Of a DNA stretch of 21,480 nt, positions 8,961-18,000 are shown in pieces (the stretch's first letter is position 1; each line of letters starts with the position of its first letter). The notes below the pieces were generated by a model. It was given only the letters and a program-made list of their open reading frames with translations. It was not told the origin of the DNA and did not search any database. Position numbers and translations under genes: made by a program. The stretch is from Purshia tridentata (taxonomy: Eukaryota; Streptophyta; Magnoliopsida; Rosales; Rosaceae): contig QANT01006129.1 in assembly GCA_003254885.1 (NCBI GenBank), positions 1 to 21,480 of the forward strand. Direction: 5' to 3'.

Positions 8961-9273
8961 TTTGTTGGAAACTTCACCTTTCCATTTATAGTCAAATCAG
9001 ATCTAATTTTAGAACAGGCCAGCGCTACTCTAAGTCCAACTCGAAGAACATACCAATTTTTCTTGGGCTAGTTCCCAGAATTTTAGACCCTTTAAAGGAG
9101 CGTCTCACAAACACCTTGCACACCTTCAGATCAAATTTTCTAAATCTTATCAGATGGATGTATACAGCTAATTAAAACTCGATCTTTTATTAAAATGAAA
9201 ACAATCAAATTTTTCATTTTCATTTTGGTCAGTGAAGGATGTAAAATGACAGTGCATTCTTTCACTTATACCA

Positions 9274-9775
9274 TCACGAAAGGGCATAGTGTATTCAAAA
9301 CGTACATATTAATTCATTTTCAAAAGAGTATTTGCTCAACACCAAAAGGCACAAAAGTTCCATCCAAAATAAAGGTACATAATTAGGATTGTTGACAACT
9401 CACTTATTCTTGAGAAGCAAGTAATAGGATTGTTAGGAGAACATAATTAGCACAAGTCCCTCATCACACAGCAATATAAGCCTATAAGCTCTGCCCCATT
9501 GCTGAGACATCAGGTGATTGAAGTGCTGCATCTGCTGGTCAAAAGACTTGAGCATCTGGAGGATATCTACTGCTAGCAACATGTCTTCCTCATGTTAGTA
9601 TTGGTTAATTTAATAAGTTTGTCAGCATAATCACAATGATATTGAGTTGTTCTTGTGCCTTTATGTTTTGTCTGTTGTTAAACCTTCACGAAAAGGCGCC
9701 ATATACATATTTAAAACATATTCTTTCATTTTCAGAAGAGTATTGCTCACCACCAAAAGGCAATTAAGTTTAAAG
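9274..9775 (+). repeat. Two diverged copies of an unidentified repeat of about 85 bp
   Basis: The segment at about 9274-9360 (CACGAAAGGGCAT ... AAAAGAGTATTTGCTCA, CACCAAAAGGC) resembles the segment at about 9686-9775 (CACGAAAAGGCGC ... AGAAGAGTATTGCTCA, CACCAAAAGGC). Both are in the same orientation about 410 bases apart, with small indels. This may be a local duplication or two insertions of one repeat family. Confidence 0.55.
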
Positions 9776-9846
9776 GGCCAAACAATAATAGTAAAACAGA
9801 AAAAAAGACAATTAATAACAAGAAATTAAATTAATAATGAGAAAAA

Positions 9847-9938
9847 GAGAGAGAGAGAGAGTATTTTGTACAACCTATATATGCATGCATGCATGAAAAG
9901 GCACCCACCTAAATGGCTTTGGGCTCTATATATATAAT
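9847..9938 (+). promoter_or_regulatory. Probable promoter of the thionin-like gene: GA tract, RY motifs, TATA box
   Basis: Three elements line up ahead of the gene: a GA dinucleotide tract (9847-9861), ATGCATGCATGCATG at 9881-9895, which contains two overlapping CATGCATG RY motifs, and TCTATATATATAAT at 9925-9938. RY motifs are the target of B3-type seed regulators such as ABI3/FUS3, and GA tracts bind BPC factors. The TATA position predicts transcription starting near 9960. The ATG at 9958 would then not be in the transcript, which supports the start at 10000. Confidence 0.5.
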
Positions 9939-9999
9939 TTTAAGCATATAATTAATTATGTGTGCAAGATTTGCAATCACAGAAAGTTTTTCCATTATT

Positions 10000-10623
10000 A
10001 TGGATGGTAGAATTGGTGTGAGGATGAGATTTATGGTTTTGATGATTATGGCATTTTCAATTAATATTGCAGCGAATGCCGAGCCTCCTTCTCATTCATC
10101 ATCTCTCTCTCCACTACTTACACTACTTATCTCTCATCAGCACCTTCTCTCTTCCTCTTCCCCTTCTTCTTCTTCTTCTTCTTCTTCTTCTGATATTTTT
10201 GGTATTCATGTGCCTTGGAAATCAAGACTTCCTACATGCCTAGGCGTGTCTGGTGTGGTATGCACTCCTGTAATTGGGAAAACGCCAGCATATATAACTT
10301 GCGCTGTTGGAGGTGCGTTAGGATGTGCAATAGGCCTGGCTAATTCAATTAATGCCTGTACTACTGATTGTACAAAGTCCATAAGCACCCATTTTGCTTT
10401 TGGTAACACCTTCTTATCTCTCTCTCTCTCTACCAGACACTTAAAACGAAAATAATAACAAAAGATTTTTTTTCAATTAGAATATATTCTATATAAAGAA
10501 GTGGGCTTTTATTCTACTGTTTCCATTTATAACATTAATGGGCATCTATTTATTGCTACAGATGTTAATGAAGTGGAAGGCTACATGACAAACTGCTACG
10601 AAAGTTGCAAATTAAAATTTTAG
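10000..10623 (+). CDS. Small secreted cysteine-rich protein, thionin-like family
   Basis: Two exons, 10000-10402 and 10562-10623, joined by a 159 bp GT..AG intron, encode 154 residues. The N-terminus looks like a signal peptide: a basic start, a hydrophobic core FMVLMIMAFSINIAA, and a likely cut after ANA at residue 27. A serine-rich linker encoded by a CTT repeat follows. The C-terminal domain has eight cysteines (80, 88, 101, 109, 120, 124, 146, 150) and a Gly/Ala-rich hydrophobic stretch between the third and fourth. The ending with an EVEG segment then C-x3-C resembles plant thionin-like small proteins, so a secreted defence or reproductive peptide is plausible, but the function is unknown. 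An in-frame ATG at 9958 would add 14 residues ahead of the signal peptide. The promoter geometry favours 10000. Confidence 0.6.
10163..10191 (+). repeat. CTT trinucleotide repeat coding for poly-serine
   Basis: About nine CTT/TCT units inside exon 1 of the thionin-like gene encode a run of serines just before the SDIFGIHVP segment. The repeat is in frame, so length changes alter only the linker. Confidence 0.9.
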
Positions 10624-11108
10624 TATTTTTTTTTTTTGATACGTTAGAGGAAATCGAATATTAGACATATTATAATCTTAATTTTTTATTTTTTGTTTAA
10701 TATGTAATTTTGAAGGCATTTTTTAATATAATTAAACTATGATTCCTCAAGCCGGTTAAAAGATTATTTACAATTGTTATTACAATTAATCAACTCTTGT
10801 TTGACATAACATAAATTTTCACACATGAGTTCTTAAGATTAAAGTTGCACATTCATGAGTCTTAAGTTTTCAAATTAAAATCACAACGATTTATAAAATA
10901 CATGATTAATACGCCTAAGTATTAATTCAATAAAAAGAAAACTTGAAGAACCTAACACCTATTGAATAAGACTCTTTGTATCAATAAAACAGAAACAAAA
11001 AAAAACACAGTGCATTTTGTCCAGATCAAGACTTGTAGCAACTATTGAAATTATAGTGATGAAAGTATAAAACTTAATCCAAACTAATGGACCACAAAAA
11101 TTTGACCA
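10624..11108. other. AT-rich intergenic spacer
   Basis: This includes the 3' flank of the thionin-like gene and the upstream region of the fructose-bisphosphatase gene. It has poly-A/T runs and no recognisable gene, inverted repeat or structured element. Confidence 0.6.
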
Positions 11109-11117
11109 TTTATAAAA
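11109..11117 (+). promoter_or_regulatory. Candidate TATA box of the chloroplast FBPase gene
   Basis: TTTATAAAA lies about 220 bases ahead of the ATG at 11335. The DNA after about 11150 becomes rich in C and T, as plant 5' untranslated leaders often are. A transcript starting near 11145 would have a leader of about 190 bases that contains a four-codon upstream ORF. A second TATA-like run just before 11335 is too close to the start codon to serve. Confidence 0.35.
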
Positions 11118-11289
11118 ACAAGCCAATCCAGATCGTACCTACCCTTACAGCTCATCTTCTCCAAAGTCCAATCTCACGCACCAAAAACAAACTATTCAAA
11201 CCAAGAGCCCCTTATCCCCCCACCACCACAGCAAAACTGTCACTTCCTCCCTCCTCTCTTTTCCTTGAAACCCCAAGTCATCTCCAAAG

Positions 11290-11304
11290 ATGACACTATT
11301 CTAA
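11290..11304 (+). promoter_or_regulatory. Short upstream ORF in the FBPase leader
   Basis: ATGACACTATTCTAA encodes four residues and stops 30 bases before the main ATG at 11335. If the leader is transcribed as inferred, it could dampen translation. It is too short for its peptide to be expected to matter. Confidence 0.35.
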
Positions 11305-11334
11305 TCAACCTCACAAGCTCTGTACTTATATAAT

Positions 11335-13794
11335 ATGCCATCTCCTACAACTATAACAACACCATCCTTATGTCCAACTCCAATTTTCCTACCAAAGCAT
11401 CCCCATTTCCCGCCAACAAATCAGTTTTCTCTGAGAACCATCTTCCACGGACCAAGAATGGCAACTCTTTCTGGGTTCGCTGTTGGGTCACAACTGGTGG
11501 ATTCTTCAGTTCGTGGTGGTGGTGGTGATAATGGGGTCCGTACACTGATAGAGTTTGTGGGCGGGACCCGCGAGGGAGGTGTCAATGTGGGAGATGATCT
11601 GGTGCTTTTGTTCCATCACTTACAGTATGCCTGCAAGAGAATCGCAGCTCTTGTGGCCTCTCCTTTCAATTCCAGCCTTGGTAAAAATATGGGTCTTTCC
11701 GGTAGCGGCGGTGCGGCTAGTGGGTCGGACCGGGATGCACCGAAGCCACTTGATATCGTTTCGGTGAGTTTACGTTGCTTTCATTGAAACCCAGAAGACC
11801 CAGAAGATAAAATTATCTTTGTTGTTGTTTTAGGATTGTTCAGGCTAAGTTTATGTAGTCTTTACAATATGTTTATAATGCTTGGTAGTAAATTGGGAAG
11901 GAAATTATGGTGTTTATAATGCTTGTTATGAAGCTTTTAATTGAATACATGGAAGACGCCACTTTAGGACTGATTGTAATATAGCTCTAATTTCAGTGAA
12001 TGCGACTCAAATTGCTTAAGTTGAAAATAATACCATTTGGTGAAATCGCCTAAATTAGATGATGATGATGATCCTCAAACTTGTATCAGATAAGAGAGTT
12101 TTTCTCTTTTCATGATAGAACTTGGTAATTAAGCAGCAGAGGAGGTTCTAGTGATGTCTTTTCACTTTCTGAGGAAGGTTCAACCCAATCAGGCTTTAAT
12201 TGACTGTAACTTTTTTATCTTAGTGTTGTTAGTTAAGGCCGTTCATTAAATTTTTTTAAAAAAAATTGTTTATGTTTAACTTCTCTTGCGCTTACCAATT
12301 TGGAAGTATATAATGATTACTTTGAACATGCTAATTGATTTAAGATGTGTCTTTCTGATGAACACATTTATAATATTATACATGAATTTAAAAGGAATGC
12401 ATCAACTAGTAATTTGTCTTGTCGTAGAACAAGAGATCTAGGATTGAAACCCTTTGGGGGATTTGGAATTTTCCTTCTCTGGGGTAGGTTGGAGTTAAGG
12501 GGTAACTAAGAAAGAAAGTAATATAGCACTGATCTTGTCTGCCTTTGTAATTTTTCATATTAGGTTGCCTTCTTGTCTGGAGCAACCTAGCTAGATATTC
12601 CTTCCACTAAATGATGGTGAAAAAGGAACATTTCTGATTAACTGAACCTTCTTGTTTATAGAATGAAATCATCTTGTCATCTCTTAGAAATTCTGGTAAA
12701 GTAGCTGTCATGGCTTCAGAAGAAGATGATGCTCCAATTTGGATAAGTGATGATGGTCCATTTGTTGTGGTAACGGATCCACTAGATGGTTCTCGAAATA
12801 TTGATGCATCCATTCCCACTGGAACCATTTTTGGGATTTATAAGCGCCTTGTGGAACTGAATCATCTACCAAAGGAGGAGCAGGCTTTGCTGAATTCACT
12901 CCAGACTGGAACTAGGCTTGTAGCTGCTGGCTATGTTCTTTATTCATCAGCCACAATATTCTGCACCAGCTTTGGTTCAGGAACGCATGCATTTACGCTG
13001 GATCATTCAACAGGAGATTTTATTCTCACGCACCCAAGCTTAAAAATTCCTCCTCGCGGTAATATTTACTTCAATATAGTAGATTTGATTTGGTCATCTG
13101 TATACATTTCTGATTGTAAAGAGAAAAAAACAGATTTATTCTGTAGAATCAAAAAATCATCTAACAGTACAATGACTATAACACCTAGAAAAGAGATTGC
13201 ATGGTAATGATTATTGACTGTTATTTTTATCAGATAAGCATCTCCTAAACTATACCTTCCATGATTTATGATAAAATAGCCCAAGGTTTCAATTTTATAA
13301 GAGGCCTCTGCATGTTTGTTTGAGAAAAGAGAGATTGAGAAATGCAACATAGAAGCATTTAGATTCCACTTACCATGGCTCTTTATTTTCCAGGTCAAAT
13401 ATATTCTGTAAATGATGCTCGATACTTTGACTGGCCCAGTGGATTAAGGCAATACATAGACACCGTGAGACAAGGGAAGGGCAGATACCCCAAGAAGTAC
13501 TCCGCCCGTTATATCTGTTCTCTGGTAGCTGATTTTCATCGAACTCTACTGTATGGTGGAGTTGCAATGAACCCAAGGGACCATCTTCGTCTGGTTTATG
13601 AAGCCAACCCTCTTAGCTTTCTTGTGGAGCAAGCTGGGGGCAGAGGTTCTAATGGTAAAAATAGAATTCTTTCAATTCAGCCGGTCAAGCTGCATCAAAG
13701 GCTTCCTCTGTTTTTGGGAAGCTTAGAGGACATGGAAGAGTTGGAGAGTTATGGAGATGTACAACAGAAAGTGAACCCTGGGTATGAGGTTTGA
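11335..13794 (+). CDS. CFBP2: Fructose-1,6-bisphosphatase, chloroplast isoform II type
   Basis: Three exons, 11335-11763, 12662-13058 and 13394-13794, encode 408 residues. The enzyme hydrolyses fructose-1,6-bisphosphate to fructose-6-phosphate. The N-terminal 45 or so residues are rich in Ser, Thr and Pro and lack acidic residues, as in a chloroplast transit peptide; a second in-frame ATG is at 11458. Metal-site residues are visible in ASEEDD (162-166) and DPLDGS (182-187), with Asp191 and Glu354 (LVEQAGG). The substrate-binding block is YICSLVADFHRTLLYGG (315-331), and KLHQRLPLFLGS (374-385) is near the C-terminus. The region before LVAAGYVLYSS has no cysteine, unlike the thioredoxin-regulated loop of the classical chloroplast enzyme. 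This fits isoform II, which is redox-insensitive. I see no truncation or frameshift. Confidence 0.93.
11764..12661 (+). other. Intron 1 of the FBPase gene, with a possible SINE relic
   Basis: A GT..AG intron of 898 bases, phase 0, joins ...LDIVS to NEIILSS.... It is AT-rich, with an ATG/ATC trinucleotide patch near 12058. At about 12415-12500 the run GTAGAACAAGAGATCTAG, then GATTGAAACCC, resembles the B-box part of tRNA-derived plant SINEs. No coding sequence is seen. Confidence 0.7.
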
Positions 13795-13833
13795 TAGTAT
13801 GCTGATCCCCAAATCGAGTGGATATTTTATATG

Positions 13834-13839
13834 AATAAA
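13834..13839 (+). terminator. Candidate polyadenylation signal of the FBPase gene
   Basis: AATAAA lies 40 bases beyond the stop codon at 13794. It is a plausible near-upstream element for 3' end formation. Plant signals are loose, so later sites in the following AT-rich DNA are equally possible. Confidence 0.4.
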
Positions 13840-14960
13840 CCTGGCTTTGGTTTCGGTTCTGGGTCATTAAAATTGAGATTTCTGAAGCCCTGTGTGTTTC
13901 TTAACCATTTAAAACCTAATAGTTGTTTGATTCCCCCATCTTCAAGGCAACTAAATATAGCATGAAGAGTTTAGATGTGAAAAACCAGGTGACATGAGTC
14001 TCTTCTATGTGTATCATGTAAATAATGCTCTGTACGGTTTTTGTGTAATCTTCTCTTGTGATCAAATAGCCCAAAGTTACAAAATTTTGTCATCATGTAA
14101 AAACTGATTGAAATTTATCATTTCATTGACCGCTCATACTTTGTGATCATGTTATGTGGTGCATCTACATTTATAAATTGAATGTGCACTTATTCTTTTT
14201 GGGGTTTTTTATTTAAATTTTTCATATTATTAGTTATTATTAGTTATTCTACCTTTTTTAATAGTTATCATGTTAACTGACTTTGTGCATCGTGAGACTT
14301 TTATAATAATCTCTATTTTTAATAGTCATTCACAAATAAGCTACATTGTTTGTGAAATTGCAACAAGGTTGCTGATGAGATTGCACACTTTAGTGTTCAA
14401 GCTCAAGGGTACTTTAGCCCATTTACCTTAGTCTTTAAATAGCCTTCCATGCGTTTATAAGGGTTCCCGTCAATATTTCTTACCGTTTTCAATAATTATC
14501 ATGTTAACTGACTTCGCGCATCAAAACACTTGTATGACAATCTCTGTTTGTTCACCGGTTATTTGATTTGAGGATGGACCTCATTGGTTTATGGATTCTA
14601 CCAATGATTCGATTGTAAGAGAATTGATTTCATAATTTAATGATAATGATTTGAGTCTAAAAAAATAAAAAATCCTTCCATTTAGGTTTTTTTTGGCCTG
14701 ATGAAGTTTTCTTTTATGGTAAGTAAGTAATTATTGAAGCAAGCTTTCTAATTTTAGTGCGTGCCAGTCAGGTGCACACGCACAGATGACACACCCAATT
14801 TCTCCAATGCAGCATTGCGCACTGTGCACCCTATCCTGAATACCTCAGCGCAGCTTAGCCCAAAACCCCACTGACTGCTACACAAGTCTCCGGCCTCTAG
14901 GGATTAAAACACCAAGAGAGAGAGACAATTTATTTTACGGAGCGCGAGAGAAAATTGATA
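13840..14960. other. Intergenic region between FBPase and the KH-domain gene
   Basis: This contains the FBPase 3' flank, an AT-rich middle with a directly repeated 65 bp segment, and a more GC-rich stretch (about 14755-14930) just before the KH gene that probably belongs to its promoter and leader. A GAGA run lies at about 14913-14924. No gene is visible. Confidence 0.6.
14249..14546 (+). repeat. Diverged direct repeat of about 65 bp, two copies
   Basis: The copies are at 14249-14314 and 14479-14546. The shared core is TTATCATGTTAACTGACTT, followed by G(T/C)GCATC and, 20-25 bases on, AATCTCT. The spacer is about 165 bases. The origin is unknown and no coding content is visible. Confidence 0.65.
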
Positions 14961-14973
14961 GGTGAATCTTTCC

Positions 14974-14988
14974 ATGTATAAACAGTGA
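14974..14988 (+). promoter_or_regulatory. Short upstream ORF before the KH-domain gene
   Basis: ATGTATAAACAGTGA (four codons and a stop) precedes the main ATG at 15018 by 29 bases. It also overlaps a TATAAA-like string. Whether it is in the transcript depends on the true start site, which the sequence does not fix. Confidence 0.3.
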
Positions 14989-15017
14989 GAGAAAAACTCC
15001 TAGTGAGAGAAAGTATT

Positions 15018-18000
15018 ATGGGAAGCACCTTTCTCTCTCTACCAGCGAAGCGTACGATATCGATAATGTCCTCCGAGCCCAATTTTGAAAACGAATCCTC
15101 CAAGCGCTCCAGGCAGCCGCCACCTCCGCTCAGCATCCCTCCGGGCCATGTGGCCTTCCGCATGCTCTGCCACGCTTCGCGCATCGGCGGCGTCATCGGG
15201 AAGTCCGGGAGCGTGATCAAGCAGCTCCAGAAGGCCACCGGGGCCAAGATCCGAATCGAGGAGGCGCTGGTCGAGTCGCCGGACCGGGTCGTGGTAGTGA
15301 TCGCCCCAAGCGCAATTCGGTCCAGGATTTCATTGAGGACTCCGGTACTCGACAAGGTCAACAACAATGGCGGTGGAGAGGAGGAGGAGATTGAGGTATC
15401 GAAGGCGCAGGAGGCGCTGCTGAGGGTGTTCGAGAGGATTCTCGAGGTGGCCGCCGAGAGCGGCGCGATAGCGGCGGGGGTTGGAATCGTGTCGTGCCGG
15501 TTTCTAGCCGATACAGCGCAGATTGGGTCCGTGATAGGGAAGGGCGGGAAGGTAGTGGAGAAGATTAGGAAGGAGACTGGCTGTAAAATTAGGGTTTTGA
15601 ATGAGAAATTGCCGGCTTGTGCTGCTGCCACTGACGAGATGGTCGAGGTGAGGTTGTGTCCTTGCTTTTTTGTAGATTGAATTGAAATTCAGCCGTTGCG
15701 TGTAAGTTTGAGGTTGGGTTTTACTTCAAAAGGCCTGCATTGTCTTTGTGTGTGATGGTGTGAATTAGTCTTTTCTAGCTTATGTGAATATCCAGATGAG
15801 TATGGACTATTGAACTGAATTTGGTAATTCTGTTTGGGTTATGTGAAAATTCAAATTTAATGTGGACTATTGAACTAACTTTATTAGTCTAGGGTTATTG
15901 ACTTATTTTAGTTTAAATGTTCTTGATTTCTTTTCCTATTGGACCAAATTGTTGAGTAGGATGGTCTGTGGCTATGCTGGTTACTTTAATTTGTCGGGAT
16001 TTTACTGGTTCTTACATTGTAGTTTTTGGCTTATTCTCAAGTTTTCATAGAAAATGAGAGAATTTTGTTAATAAGGAAACTCTGTAAGAAACAGGATAAT
16101 GTTCTCTTACTAGACAAATGCTATGTTGTCCGATTGTCTGTCAAGAGAAAATTCTCGTAAGAAACCGTACTAGATGTCATTGGTGATAATTCTAAAAGCT
16201 AGTAAGGAATTTCATTTAGGCAGCTTATTTCCAGTGTAAAAATGCTTCGAAGTCAGACTTGAAATGAAGAAGACAGCAAGTATAATTCTTTAAGCTTTCG
16301 AAAAGACCATCATTGCTCTTGAATACCGGCTAAGCTCAAAGTCCACTTGATATTGAGATATTTTGTATAATCTTATTAAACCTTGTTTAGAGACAAGGGA
16401 AATACCATTTAGTAGAATACTCTGTTTAGTCATTCCAGTTATAGCAGGACCTTCGTTTAGGTAATGCAATTTTCAGAAATAAAATTTTAAACAAAAATTC
16501 ATTTGGACATCTTCATGGGGACAAAATTCATATTGGCACACAAATATTAAAGCAATTTGGAGTAAGTGAGGCCATTGGAATTTGAGATCCATGGATATTG
16601 AGAATTATAATGTTTAATTGGGAATATAGGAGATAAGAATTACTGTATTTCTCTGATTTTATCATAAAGAATGCAGATAGCACATGTCAGGATTGGTGAT
16701 GAAGGAGGTGGATCTTTAGAATATGGTTATGATTATTTTCAGAAGGTTTTTAAGGTTGTACCATGTCTTCTTATACTTAGGACTGCATCTCAAAAAATAA
16801 AAAAATATAAAGGAGGATTATAACAACCCGTACAAACTCTTAACTTGAAATGGCTAACAAATCTGTGAGTTACTGATACAAAGTTCGGCAGTTTTAGACA
16901 ATTGCTTTGATCTCCTGCCAGCCACTCCGCTAAGTTGGGCTAGTTGGGTGTGTGCCATTTGCATACTTGATTTTGACCTGAACCATAGCCTGATGATTAA
17001 TATCAATTCTTAAGTCTCTTGTATGCAATTTTAGAAGTTGTTTGACCAAATTAGGTAACATTTAGGAGAAAAGAATTTGGTAGCTGATATAAGGTCATCC
17101 TTTTTCTTTCCTTTCAGGAGCTTCTCAAAAAATTTATCAGTTTTTTAACTTCTACGTCTGACTTCGCTTGCCTTTCAGGTTTGTTGTAACAGAAAATAGA
17201 AAAAGCTTATTCCTTGTATTGTGCTATTGTAAAGCTTCTTGAGTGACTGTTTGCATGTAATATGGTTGTTTGCCTCCATTAGATTGCATTTCAGTCAAAA
17301 AAGCTTTATTTCTTTCTCTGCTTGAAAATGATTCAATGTTGTGGCAGATAGAAGGGGATATTTTTGCTGTCAAGAAAGCACTTGTTGCTGTCTCTGGCCG
17401 CCTCCAAGATTGTCCATCAGTAGACAAGACAAAAATGATTGGAAGCAGGCCTTTCGAGGCAGTTTCCCGTGAGACTTTACCTGATCTGCGTCTAGATCAT
17501 CTTTCACAGAGGAACTCAGTTTTTACAACAATGCCGAGCAGCTCCATGAGTTATGCTTCAGGAGTTCGTCCATCGTCAATAGAGGCTGAAAGGATCCCGA
17601 CACAGGAGACAAGAACACTACAGCAGGAAGTTACTTTTAAGATTCTTTGTGCCAATGATAGGGTTGGGGGTGTAATTGGAAAGGGGGGTGCCATTGTCAG
17701 GGCTCTTCAGAATGAGACAGGTGCTGCTATAAGTGTTGCAGCAGCTGTGCCTGAGTGTGATGAACGTTTAGTTACTGTTACTGCATCAGAGGTTTGTCAT
17801 TAAGTTATTTTTCTTGTTGTTTTCTTTTCTTTTTCTAATTTCAATATATTTACAGGCATAGTTGTTAGTAATTTGTTTTATATTGGCTTCATCATCTAGA
17901 GTCCTGAATCACGGTACTCGCCAGCACAAAAGGCTATTGTTCTTATTTTCTCAAGGTCTGTAGAGGCGGGCATTGAAAAGGGGCAAGACTCAAGCACAAA

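Larger units (their letters stand above)
7544..9840. other. Intergenic region with transposon remnants and microsatellites
   Basis: No gene can be supported over about 2.3 kb. Open frames are short, low in complexity and without recognisable domains. The stretch holds a (TA)14 microsatellite (8347-8374), a MITE-like hairpin (8805-8960) and two diverged copies of an unidentified repeat (about 9274-9360 and 9686-9775). It separates divergently transcribed genes: nicotinamidase to the left and the thionin-like gene to the right. Confidence 0.6.

Noticed and set aside
11087..11293. 68-codon plus-strand frame upstream of FBPase
   Set aside because: Its ATG lies upstream of the likely TATA box and it is not in frame with FBPase; it looks like a CT-rich leader read as protein.
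11327..11335. TATA-like run immediately before the FBPase ATG
   Set aside because: Transcription from it would start inside the coding region and lose the transit peptide.
13066..13398. 110-codon minus-strand frame around FBPase intron 2
   Set aside because: It lies across an intron with clear GT..AG borders of the sense gene and has no features of its own.
14930..15631. 233-codon minus-strand frame opposite KH gene exon 1
   Set aside because: It arises from the GC-rich composition of a conserved KH-coding exon and has no recognisable domain.
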